Source: Clostridium sp. UBA4108 (lineage in GTDB: Bacteria > Bacillota > Clostridia > Clostridiales > Clostridiaceae). Taken from it: a stretch of DNA of 64,000 nt. Of the stretch, positions 36,860 to 44,360 are shown in pieces. The first letter of the stretch is position 1. Every line of letters begins with the position of its first letter. The translations under genes and the position numbers were made by a program. Below the pieces are notes generated by a model. That model made no database searches, was not told the origin of the DNA, and saw only the letters and a list, made by a program, of their open reading frames with translations. The stretch is taken from NCBI GenBank assembly GCA_002381695.1, contig DFXM01000018.1, positions 111,113 to 175,112 of the forward strand. Direction: 5' to 3'.

Positions 36860-37060
36860 TTAATCAGAGGGGGAGGTTCTACTAGAACTTCTCTTTTTAT
36901 TATTTTTCAATAAAATTAATTCATAAACAAGAGTATATAGTGTAAATAGTATAATAAATATTAATTCCTCCAAACTAGTCATTTTTGAAGTAGCAAAAAG
37001 TATAATCACAGGGAAGCATAACAATATTTGCGTAATTCTTAAGAGCGATAAAAACTTCAT
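36860..37060 (-). CDS. Small membrane protein, hypothetical
   Basis: 66 residues from the ATG at 37060, which has AGGTGA about 5 bp upstream. Two hydrophobic helices (about 6-24 and 28-50) are followed by a basic tail (KNNKKR). The final codons overlap the comB terminator hairpin, which argues for caution. No family is recognised. Confidence 0.4.
   Translation of the reverse strand: MKFLSLLRITQILLCFPVIILFATSKMTSLEELIFIILFTLYTLVYELILLKNNKKRSSSRTSPSD
36866..36901 (+). terminator. Terminator of comB
   Basis: AGGTTCT pairs with AGAACTT inside a longer GAG/CTC-flanked stem and is followed by TTTTT. Confidence 0.6.
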
Positions 37061-37425
37061 AACATCACCTATTCCCAAATATTAGTATATTCATATTGTT
37101 ACACTTTTAGAATAGGAGTACAAGAAATTTTAATATTCAAATTAGAACAAGAAATGATTTAATGTCATAAATTTTGCTTATGAGTGAAATAAAAAAATGA
37201 AAAATACAAAGAGGACATGTCTTAAAATAAAAATTTTAGTAAGATAAAAGCAAATAGTTTTCTGAGGCTTATGATAAAGTATTAGTTATAAATAAAACAC
37301 AGAAGCACAGCTAGATTTTAAATATAGCTGTGCTTAATAATTTCATTATTATAATGAGTCCTACTAGGTTAATATTAATAAGTACAAAGGTTAATACACA
37401 ATCTTAGTAATGCGATAACTCTAGA
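37061..37425. other. Intergenic region with a terminator-like hairpin
   Basis: AGCACAGCTA (37304-37313) pairs with TAGCTGTGCT (37325-37334); read leftward it is followed by TTCTGTGTTTTATTT and is the probable terminator of the methyltransferase gene. The remainder is AT-rich and shows no ORF or site that I can support. Confidence 0.5.
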
Positions 37426-38601
37426 TTATACCACTTGGAATATATAGAATTTTAAATAATAGGATTCATCACTATTCCATAATATTGGATGGTCTGGTGA
37501 TTGAGTTTTAAATTCTACTTGCCTTAAGGTCACTCTTGCATCTTTTGCTGCATCTGCAATGGTCTCTCTAAATAATTCTGGATTCATAAAGTGAGAACAA
37601 GAACAAGTTATAAAGTACCCACCCTTTTGAGTCAATTTCATTCCTCTAATATTTATCTCTTTATAGCCTCTTATTGCACTCTTTATTGTAGAACGAGATT
37701 TTGTGAAGGCAGGAGGATCTAGTATAACTACATCAAACTTTCTTCCTTCTTTTGCCCATTCACGAAGTATATCAAAAGCATTATGGCATTCAAACTTAAC
37801 TATATCTTGAAGATTATTAAGCTCTGCGTTACGTTTGCAGAAATCAACAGCATGTTCAGAAATATCAACACCAAGTACAGACTTAGCTCCAGCAACTCCA
37901 GCATTTAATGCAAAGGAACCAGTATGGGTAAAGCAATCTAATACCGTAGCATCTTTACATAGTTTATGTATAGCAGCTCTATTTTCTTTTTGATCTAAGA
38001 AAAAACCTGTCTTTTGACCATTTTCTATATCCACATAGTACTTAACACCATTCTCTACTATCTGAACCATAGTATCAAAAGGTTCAGTTAAAAATCCCTT
38101 AGCTTGTTCCATACCTTCAAGCTCTCTAACTTTAGCATCACTTCTCTCATAGACGCCTTTAGCACCAAACTCTTCAACTAAAAGTTTAACTACTATATGT
38201 TTATACTTATCAATACCTAGTGCAAGAGATTGAATAACATAGTAATCTTCTAATTTATCTATTATAAGACCAGGAACAAAATCAGCTTCTCCAAATAAAA
38301 ATCTACAGCTTGAAGTATCTATTACCTTTTTTCTATATTCCCAAGCAGCATTAAGCCTTTTTCTAAAAAATTCTTCATCAATTTCTTCGTTTATATCTCT
38401 AGTCATGATTCTTATAGTAATTTTTGATACATCGTTGATATATCCTTTACCTATAAAGTCACCTCTAAAGTTATATACTTCAACTATATCACCATTTTGA
38501 TATTCTCCATCAAACTGTTCTATTTCTGTAGTATAAACCCATAGATGTCCATTTTCTACATTCTTACCTTTGCCCTTATATAAATAAAACTTACAAGCCA
38601 T
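37426..38601 (-). CDS. RlmI-type class I SAM-dependent rRNA methyltransferase
   Basis: 391 residues. An N-terminal PUA RNA-binding domain (about 1-75, KGKGKNVENGHLWVY) is followed by a central EEHEE-type domain and a Rossmann methyltransferase: the SAM motif VLDCFTHTGSFALNAGVAGA and the cytosine-C5-like catalytic segment VILDPPAFTKS and FITCSCSHFM. E. coli RlmI methylates C1962 of 23S rRNA; this is the probable activity. AGGAGGAGA precedes the ATG. Monocistronic. Confidence 0.88.
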   Translation of the reverse strand: MACKFYLYKGKGKNVENGHLWVYTTEIEQFDGEYQNGDIVEVYNFRGDFIGKGYINDVSKITIRIMTRDINEEIDEEFFRKRLNAAWEYRKKVIDTSSCRFLFGEADFVPGLIIDKLEDYYVIQSLALGIDKYKHIVVKLLVEEFGAKGVYERSDAKVRELEGMEQAKGFLTEPFDTMVQIVENGVKYYVDIENGQKTGFFLDQKENRAAIHKLCKDATVLDCFTHTGSFALNAGVAGAKSVLGVDISEHAVDFCKRNAELNNLQDIVKFECHNAFDILREWAKEGRKFDVVILDPPAFTKSRSTIKSAIRGYKEINIRGMKLTQKGGYFITCSCSHFMNPELFRETIADAAKDARVTLRQVEFKTQSPDHPILWNSDESYYLKFYIFQVV

Positions 38602-38822
38602 ATTAATTTGTCTCCTCCTAATTTAAACCTAGGGATCTCTAGATGTCCCACTTAATTAACTTATTATAGTATAAGTTTATGAATAGCATAATGCAAATAA
38701 ATTTTTCAAATTATAATTAGAAAAATTAGTATATAGAAAAATTGCTTTAGGTAAAGTATAATATTATTGTTTTGAAAAATTATAATGAATTAATACACTA
38801 GTATTCTTAAATATAAGGTCTA

Positions 38823-38862
38823 TGAAATAAAATAACTAGTTATTCTTGTATATTTTATTTCA
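38823..38862 (+). promoter_or_regulatory. Hairpin in the leader of the ABC-F gene, possible attenuator
   Basis: TGAAATAAAAT (38823-38833) pairs exactly with ATTTTATTTCA (38852-38862). Its 5' arm overlaps a 14-bp palindrome, AATAACTAGTTATT (38831-38844), giving an alternative fold about 30 bp before the ribosome site. Confidence 0.35.
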
Positions 38863-38893
38863 CAAACCTAAGAAGAAAATAGGGGGAGAATAA

Positions 38894-40450
38894 ATGAGTA
38901 TATTAACAGTTAAAAATATAAGTCACGGTTTTGGTGATAGAGCTATATTTGAAAATGTTTCTTTTAGACTTTTAAAGGGTGAGCATGTAGGCTTAATAGG
39001 AGCCAATGGAGAAGGAAAATCAACCTTTATGAATATTATCACTAGTAAACTTATGCCAGATGAAGGTCAGGTTTTATGGTCTAACAATGTTAGAGTTGGA
39101 TATATGGATCAACATGCAGTTTTAGAGAAAGGAATGAGCATAAGGGATGTATTAAGAGATGCTTTTAAATACCTTTTTGATGCAGAAGCAGAGATGAATG
39201 AACTTTATGGAAAAATGGGAGAAGTGTCTCCAGAAGAACTTGAAAAGATGCTAGAGAGGACAGCTGTCATTCAAGATATGCTAGATCATAATGGGTTTTA
39301 TGTTATAGATGCTAAAGTAGAGGAAGTATCTAAAGGTTTAGGACTCTTAGATGTAGGTCTTGATAAAGGTGTAGCTGATTTAAGTGGTGGTCAAAGAACA
39401 AAGGTTTTACTTGCAAAGCTATTGCTTGAATGTCCGGACATACTGCTTCTAGATGAGCCTACTAACCATTTAGATGAAATTCATATTGAATGGTTAAAGA
39501 GATATTTACAAAATTATGAGAATGCATTTATATTAATTTCACACGATATACCATTCTTAAATTCAGTAATTAATCTTATATATCATGTTGAAAACAAAGA
39601 GTTATCTAGATATGTTGGTGATTATGACGAATTCCAAAGAATTTATGAAGCTAAGAAAAAACAGTTAGAGCAAGCATATGAAAGACAGCAAGCGGAAATC
39701 GCAAGACTTGAAGATTTCGTTGCTAGAAATAAGGCTAATGTTGCTACTGCTAACATGGCTAAATCAAGACAGAAAAAGCTTGATAAGATAGATAAGATAG
39801 AACTTATAAAAGAAAAACCAAAGCCAACCTTCAACTTTAAACAAGCTAGAGCAGCTGGAAAAATGATATTTGAAACAAAAGATTTAGTTATCGGATATGA
39901 TACTCCACTTACAAGGCCATTAAACCTTTATATGGAAAGAGGACAAAAGATAGCTCTAGTAGGTTCTAATGGACTTGGAAAAACTACTCTTTTAAAAAGT
40001 CTTATGGGAGATATCAAGCCCCTAAGTGGAGAAGTAGAACTTGGAGATTATCAATATATAGGATACTTCGAGCAAGAAAGTAGAGAAGGAAACAATAGTA
40101 CCTGTATAGAAGAGTTTTGGAAGGAGTTTCCTAGCTATACACAGTATGAGGTACGTGCAGCGTTAGCTAAATGTGGATTAACTACAAAGCATATAGAGAG
40201 CATGGTGATGGTGCTTTCAGGAGGAGAAGCTGCGAAGGTAAGACTTGCAAAGCTTATAAATAATGAAACAAATATACTAATCCTTGACGAGCCTACTAAC
40301 CACTTAGATGTAGATGCAAAAGAAGAATTAAAAAGAGCATTAAAGGAATATAAAGGTACAATACTGATAGTTTGCCACGAACCAGAGTTTTATCAAGATA
40401 TAGTTACAGAGGTTTGGAATTGTGAGGATTGGACTACGAAAATCGTATAA
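38894..40450 (+). CDS. ABC-F family ribosome-associated ATPase
   Basis: 518 residues, no membrane segments. Two ATPase domains: Walker A GANGEGKST with LSGGQRTK and LLDEPTNHLD in the first, GSNGLGKTT with LSGGEAAK and ILDEPTNHLD in the second. The inter-domain linker (about 235-300) is rich in Lys, Glu and Gln and predicted coiled coil, the part that reaches the peptidyl-transferase centre in ABC-F proteins. It resembles the housekeeping YkpA/YbiT group more than antibiotic-resistance members, but that is a judgement by eye. GGGGGAG precedes the ATG. Confidence 0.9.
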   Translation: MSILTVKNISHGFGDRAIFENVSFRLLKGEHVGLIGANGEGKSTFMNIITSKLMPDEGQVLWSNNVRVGYMDQHAVLEKGMSIRDVLRDAFKYLFDAEAEMNELYGKMGEVSPEELEKMLERTAVIQDMLDHNGFYVIDAKVEEVSKGLGLLDVGLDKGVADLSGGQRTKVLLAKLLLECPDILLLDEPTNHLDEIHIEWLKRYLQNYENAFILISHDIPFLNSVINLIYHVENKELSRYVGDYDEFQRIYEAKKKQLEQAYERQQAEIARLEDFVARNKANVATANMAKSRQKKLDKIDKIELIKEKPKPTFNFKQARAAGKMIFETKDLVIGYDTPLTRPLNLYMERGQKIALVGSNGLGKTTLLKSLMGDIKPLSGEVELGDYQYIGYFEQESREGNNSTCIEEFWKEFPSYTQYEVRAALAKCGLTTKHIESMVMVLSGGEAAKVRLAKLINNETNILILDEPTNHLDVDAKEELKRALKEYKGTILIVCHEPEFYQDIVTEVWNCEDWTTKIV

Positions 40451-40458
40451 TGCAAATG

Positions 40459-40503
40459 AAATAAAAGATTAAAAGTACTCACATTTTAGTCTTTTATTTT
40501 TAT
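40459..40503 (+). terminator. Terminator of the ABC-F gene
   Basis: 16-bp stem with one G-U (40459-40474 with 40484-40499), AT-rich with a T-rich tail. Confidence 0.7.
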
Positions 40504-40597
40504 TAAGAAGTGCCTTTATATTGTAATTAAATTTAAAGTTACGATATCATAGACATTTTATTTAGAAATTGGGTATATAAATTTCTTGTATTTCAAA

Positions 40598-40626
40598 TTG
40601 ACAAATCTTTATTATGCATATACTAT
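40598..40626 (+). promoter_or_regulatory. Promoter of the brnQ leader
   Basis: TTGACA (40598-40603), 17 bp, TACTAT (40621-40626). Transcription would begin near 40632, giving a leader of about 300 nt before brnQ. Confidence 0.6.
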
Positions 40627-40659
40627 TAATATAAACATTGATTATAAGGAGTTTTTTAT

Positions 40660-40731
40660 ATGATAACTAATATAAACATAACTAACAGTTTAAAATTAAA
40701 TATCTATTTTGGGTTTAGCTATTTTAGTTAG
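40660..40731 (+). CDS. Putative leader peptide of brnQ, 23 residues
   Basis: An ATG 8 bp after AAGGAG opens a 23-codon frame that stops at 40729-40731, exactly where the first regulatory RNA segment begins. The peptide contains four Ile and two Leu (MITNINITNSLKL start) and ends in an aromatic-rich run (YFGFSYFS). Its size, its position just after the promoter and its contact with the hairpin region are those of an attenuator leader peptide. Whether Ile/Leu codons or the terminal Phe/Tyr codons matter cannot be judged from sequence. Confidence 0.55.
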   Translation: MITNINITNSLKLNIYFGFSYFS

Positions 40732-40792
40732 GTTTGTATTTATGATAAAGATAATCATCATAGGTACAAACCGTTGGTTTTGTATCTATGAT
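40731..40792 (+). promoter_or_regulatory. Three-segment mutually exclusive hairpins (attenuator) upstream of brnQ
   Basis: Segment 1 (40731-40746, GGTTTGTATTTATGAT) and segment 3 (40776-40792, GGTTTTGTATCTATGAT) are near-identical, and both are complementary to segment 2 (40757-40772, ATCATAGGTACAAACC). The 1:2 and 2:3 hairpins therefore exclude each other. Segment 1 overlaps the leader-peptide stop codon, so a stalled or terminating ribosome would decide which forms. A TTTTT run follows at 40806-40810. Confidence 0.6.
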
Positions 40793-40832
40793 GGCTGAGC
40801 TTAACTTTTTATGTAATTTAATTCGTTATGTA

Positions 40833-40865
40833 AGCCACATAGATTAGTGCTAAGTGGCTTTTTAT
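40833..40865 (+). terminator. Leader terminator 1 before brnQ
   Basis: AGCCAC (40833-40838) pairs with GTGGCT (40854-40859), followed by a T run. Its 5' arm, AAGCCACATAG (40832-40842), is also exactly complementary to the 3' arm of terminator 2. Confidence 0.65.
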
Positions 40866-40880
40866 TCTAGATAAATAAAA

Positions 40881-40908
40881 GTCACATAGATATCTATGTG
40901 GCTTTTTT
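40881..40908 (+). terminator. Leader terminator 2 before brnQ
   Basis: The palindrome CACATAGATATCTATGTG (40883-40900) is followed by GC and TTTTTT. It ends 28 bp before the brnQ ATG, so it can gate transcription into the gene. CTATGTGGCTT (40894-40904) can alternatively pair with 40832-40842. Confidence 0.7.
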
Positions 40909-40936
40909 ATATATTAAAAAGGAAAGAGGTATAATT

Positions 40937-42226
40937 ATGAAAAAAAATATAGATATTCTTGTTGTTGGTTTTGCAATATTTTCAATGTTCTTCGGAGCAG
41001 GTAACTTAATATTTCCTCCATACATAGGAATGACTTCAGGTAGTGGTTGGGTAACAAGTTTCTTGGGATTTATTATTTCAGATGTGGGTATGATACTTTT
41101 ATCAATTAATGCTATTGCAAAGGCTGGTTCTTATCAAGCAATTATAGGGAGAGCTGGTAAGAAATTTGGACTGGGTTTGGAATTTATTATAATGCTTTGT
41201 TTAGGACCAATTCTTATTGTTCCAAGAACTGGAGCGACAACTTTCGAAATGAGTATTGCTCCATTATTTGATTCAGTTAACCCAGTTATATTCTCTATTT
41301 TATTCTTTGCATTAACATTTCTCTTAACTGTAAAGCCAACTAAGGTTGTGGATATTATAGGTAAATTTTTAACTCCTGTACTTTTAATTGCTTTAACTGT
41401 ATTAATAGTAAAAGGATTAGTTTCTCCTTTAGGTGAACTAAGTACTGCTATTGATTCAGAAAGCTTATTCTCAACTGGACTTACTCAAGGATACCAAACT
41501 ATGGATGCTCTCGGGTCAGGTGGAATTGCTGCACTTATTATGATTTCATTCTTAGCTAAGGGATATAAAGATAAAAAAGAAGTTGCAAGGCTTACTGTAC
41601 AAGCGTCTCTAGTAGCAGGTATTGGACTTATACTAGTATATGGTGGACTAGCATACTTAGGAGCTACTGTCTCAACTAATTATGTTGATAGTATATCTCA
41701 AACTATATTATTAATTAATATAACAAATGACTTATTAGGATCTACAGGGGCAGTTTTATTAAGTGTAGTTGTTGCTTTTGCTTGTCTTACTACATCTATA
41801 GGTTTAACATCTGTTACTGCTAAGTATTTTGAAGATATTACTAATAAAAAAGTTAAATATCAATATATAGTTGCATTGATTTGTGCGTTTAGTGCTGTCG
41901 TTTCTAATTTAGGTGTTGATAAAATAATTTCTATAGCAGCTCCGATATTAACGATACTTTACCCAGTAGCTCTTGTTTTAGTTTTAATGGCATCCTTCGA
42001 AAATATATTTACTAAGGATTCTACTTACAGAGGTGCAGCCTATGCTACTTTGGCTATAAGTACACTTACTGTTATTGATAGTTTAGGTGTTAATATAAAT
42101 TTTGTACACATTCTTCCTTTTGATAGGTTAGGATTTAACTGGTTAATACCAGCAATAATAGGAGGTATACTAGGTACTTTTCTATTTAAAGATAAATCTA
42201 TAGTTTTAATGAGTAAGGTTTCGTAA
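40937..42226 (+). CDS. brnQ: Branched-chain amino acid transporter, LIVCS family
   Basis: 429 residues, about twelve spans. The N-terminal FAIFSMFFGAGNLIFPPYIG motif and VPRTGATTFEMSI are characteristic of BrnQ sodium-coupled Leu/Ile/Val carriers in the cytoplasmic membrane. The ATG at 40937 follows GGAAAGAGG; an upstream in-frame GTG at 40898 falls inside terminator 2 and is rejected. Expression is probably controlled by the leader described at 40660-40908. Confidence 0.93.
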   Translation: MKKNIDILVVGFAIFSMFFGAGNLIFPPYIGMTSGSGWVTSFLGFIISDVGMILLSINAIAKAGSYQAIIGRAGKKFGLGLEFIIMLCLGPILIVPRTGATTFEMSIAPLFDSVNPVIFSILFFALTFLLTVKPTKVVDIIGKFLTPVLLIALTVLIVKGLVSPLGELSTAIDSESLFSTGLTQGYQTMDALGSGGIAALIMISFLAKGYKDKKEVARLTVQASLVAGIGLILVYGGLAYLGATVSTNYVDSISQTILLINITNDLLGSTGAVLLSVVVAFACLTTSIGLTSVTAKYFEDITNKKVKYQYIVALICAFSAVVSNLGVDKIISIAAPILTILYPVALVLVLMASFENIFTKDSTYRGAAYATLAISTLTVIDSLGVNINFVHILPFDRLGFNWLIPAIIGGILGTFLFKDKSIVLMSKVS

Positions 42227-42573
42227 AGCTATAAGTGAAAGGTTATTACATATGTGACATTAAGAAAAATAGAGAGAATAAAATATGTAATTCATAGAAC
42301 TTATGAGGAGAATGTAGCAGAAAAGTAAAAATGTGCGTATGCATTATGTTGTGTTGAGAGGACAACTAAAATAGTTTAATAAATTATTTTAGTACTATCT
42401 TGGCAATGTCCCCAGTAATAAAGGTGATATTGGCAGGGGCATCTAGATTTTTAGAGGTAGCTATATAAATCATTTTTCATAGAAAAGACTAATGTTTTAT
42501 TCTAGAAATAGTCGAAAATATTATTAATGCAATTAAATACAATAAAGTTATTAAATAGTATAAAATAATCAAT
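42227..42573. other. brnQ downstream region with possible small structured RNA
   Basis: CTAAAATA (42366-42373) and TATTTTAG (42385-42392) form a hairpin without a U tract. Just after it, 42400-42450 is more GC-rich than its surroundings and contains ATGTCCCC and GGGGCAT as complementary arms. No ORF with a ribosome site is seen. Role unknown. Confidence 0.3.
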
Positions 42574-42610
42574 AAAAAAGCCTTACATTAGCGTACTGTA
42601 AGGCTTTTTT
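42574..42610 (-). terminator. Terminator of tRNA-fMet
   Basis: AAGCCTTAC and GTAAGGCTT form a stem with T runs on both sides; read leftward it follows the tRNA directly. Confidence 0.85.
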
Positions 42611-42686
<76 letters not shown>

Positions 42687-42724
42687 ATATTATGTTCGGC
42701 CTCGTTTCCTCAACCTATGTTTAG

Positions 42725-42753
42725 AGTATAGCCTAAGAATAAATTAAAGTCAA
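42725..42753 (-). promoter_or_regulatory. Promoter of tRNA-fMet
   Basis: On the minus strand TTGACT (42753-42748), exactly 17 bp, then TATACT (42730-42725), near consensus, about 40 bp before the tRNA 5' end. Confidence 0.8.
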
Positions 42754-42953
42754 AGTAGCACAATCCCATATTAGATGCTTAGAGTAAAGGAAGCCTTTTA
42801 GAGTCTGATATAACCTTAAATACTACAAAGTAGGAATAATTCTTTTATTAAGTTAGAAATTTTAATATTTCTTAAAAGAAAAGCCTATTTGTATAATGGT
42901 GAATTAATATGAAGTAGTACATACGATAATAAGAATTATTAAATAAAGCAGAC

Positions 42954-43056
42954 ACGGAGCCTGTGAGGCATTTTTCACCAAGTGCCCCATCTATTGCAAG
43001 CTCCATTGATACCTGCCACTAACGGGGTATTTCCCTTGTGAAGGTGATGAGCTACC
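42954..43056. ncRNA. Candidate structured non-coding RNA, class unassigned
   Basis: About 100 bp stands out as GC-rich (roughly half G+C) in very AT-rich intergenic DNA. Long-range pairing is possible: TTCAC-AAG (42973-42982, one bulged C) with CTTGTGAA (43035-43042), and GCCCC with GGGGT inside it. No ORF fits. It overlaps the last codons of the SH3-type gene. Strand is undecided: a leftward RNA could be a processed 3' UTR of that gene, a rightward one needs a promoter I cannot place. 6S-like RNA was considered but not confirmed. The rest of the gap, 42754-42950, holds only an 18-nt match (AAAAGAAAAGCCTATTTG) to the terminator at 47 kb. Confidence 0.4.
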
Positions 43057-43492
43057 TATACATAACAGCAGTTTCTACAGATTGAAGTTCTCTTATAAAT
43101 TCTTTTTTTACATAACCTTTCAGATTAAAGTTTTCATTAGAAATTATCTTTACTTCATACCATAGAGTATCTTGAACTTCTACTAAATCTAATAATTCAA
43201 CCTTAGTGTTTGTAGAAATATTTCTTAACACTTGGCTATTGTATATAGGACAGAGAAAAAGAGGACATCTAGTTGTTATTTCTCCAGAGAAAGAGGGAAG
43301 AGCGTGGTAATATATTTTTATGTTATCTGATGGTTTAGTTAAAATATTCATTTTAGTAGTTAACTCTCTATTTTGCTTTGTAAGCATTCTAATTTGTAAG
43401 ACTGTAGTTTCTAATTTTCTTGACAGTAGAATATATAATATTCCAATAGCTGTGGTGGAGAACATAAATAGGTATAATAAAAAACTTATCAA
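43052..43492 (-). CDS. Membrane-anchored small protein with coiled coil and SH3-like domain
   Basis: 146 residues. One N-terminal membrane span (about 2-24), a short coiled coil (about 30-52) and a C-terminal SH3-like segment (VELLDLVEVQDTLWYEVKI, then LKGYVKKEFI) as in bacterial SH3_3 domains that bind wall peptides. The start is a TTG at 43492 with GGAGG exactly 6 bp upstream. Orientation puts the SH3 domain outside. The function is unknown, probably envelope-related. Confidence 0.65.
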   Translation of the reverse strand: MISFLLYLFMFSTTAIGILYILLSRKLETTVLQIRMLTKQNRELTTKMNILTKPSDNIKIYYHALPSFSGEITTRCPLFLCPIYNSQVLRNISTNTKVELLDLVEVQDTLWYEVKIISNENFNLKGYVKKEFIRELQSVETAVMYR

Positions 43493-43559
43493 AGGAAACC
43501 TCCAAAAAAATACTTCTTATTCCTAATAATATTCATACCAGGTTAAATGTAGACATAAA

Positions 43560-43586
43560 AAAACTCCTAAAAATATAGGAGTTTTT
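43560..43586. terminator. Terminator of the HAD phosphatase gene
   Basis: AAAACTCCTA (43560-43569) pairs with TAGGAGTTTT (43576-43585) with A and T runs on both sides, so it can work leftward. Confidence 0.8.
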
Positions 43587-43587
43587 A

Positions 43588-44241
43588 TTATATAGATAAA
43601 ACTAAGTCTGTATAATCTTTTATAAATTTATCAGCTAGTTTCTTTATGTCATCATGATGCTCTTTGGAATGCTCGTCATAAACACCAACTACTTTCATAC
43701 CAGCTAATTTAGCACCATTTATTGCAGGCAGTATATCCTCAAAAACCATGCAATTTTCAGGAGCTATCCCAAGTTTATCAGCTGTTAGAAGATAGACATC
43801 AGGAAAATCCTTACCACGTGAAACCTCATTAGTTAAGGTAATAACATCAAAATAGTTATATATATCATTAGCTTTTAAGCAAGCTTCTAATAATTCAAAG
43901 CTGTTACTAGTAGCTAAAGCTATCTTTATTTCATTAGCTTTTAGATAATCTAAGAAATCTCTAGCACCTGGCTTCAAGGTTACCTTATTGCAATAGGTAT
44001 CAAGGGCCATTTCATTCCAATGAGATTTTATTTCATCCGTAGAATAAGGAAGCTCAAAAGTGTCTTTAAAATAGTTAGCTACTTCATTAAAGCTTAAGTG
44101 AGATATTTCATCCTTAAGCTTTTGGGGTACTTTTATATTGTGTTTAGATAAGTATTCACAATCAATGTCATTCCATACCCACATTGAATCAACTATAGTT
44201 CCATCCATATCAAATATTACTGCTTTTATATTGTTTAACAT
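43588..44241 (-). CDS. HAD-superfamily phosphatase, beta-phosphoglucomutase-like
   Basis: 217 residues. Motif I FDMDGTIVDS, motif II ALATSNS, the motif III Lys (RGKDFPDVYL) and motif IV FEDILPAINGA are present, with a helical cap between motifs I and II. This subfamily dephosphorylates small phosphosugars or similar metabolites; the substrate is not predictable. GGGGTGA precedes the ATG. It follows the hydrogenase gene on the same strand after 119 bp. Confidence 0.88.
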   Translation of the reverse strand: MLNNIKAVIFDMDGTIVDSMWVWNDIDCEYLSKHNIKVPQKLKDEISHLSFNEVANYFKDTFELPYSTDEIKSHWNEMALDTYCNKVTLKPGARDFLDYLKANEIKIALATSNSFELLEACLKANDIYNYFDVITLTNEVSRGKDFPDVYLLTADKLGIAPENCMVFEDILPAINGAKLAGMKVVGVYDEHSKEHHDDIKKLADKFIKDYTDLVLSI

Positions 44242-44360
44242 TATTAATCACCCCACAGGTAGTATATCAAAAAAAACTCTACTATTGAAGTGAAAAATTA
44301 TGTCTGTAGAGCAAGGCATACTCAAAAAATAACTAAATTAAAAAGTTAATGAAATAAGGA

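Noticed and set aside
40640..40936. T-box riboswitch upstream of brnQ
   Set aside because: No AGGGTGG-type antiterminator motif or specifier-loop architecture is visible; the repeated segments and short ORF fit a leader-peptide attenuator better.
42954..43056. SRP RNA, RNase P RNA or tmRNA
   Set aside because: The length and conserved cores of these RNAs (for example the SRP GGAA/AGCAG loop) are absent.
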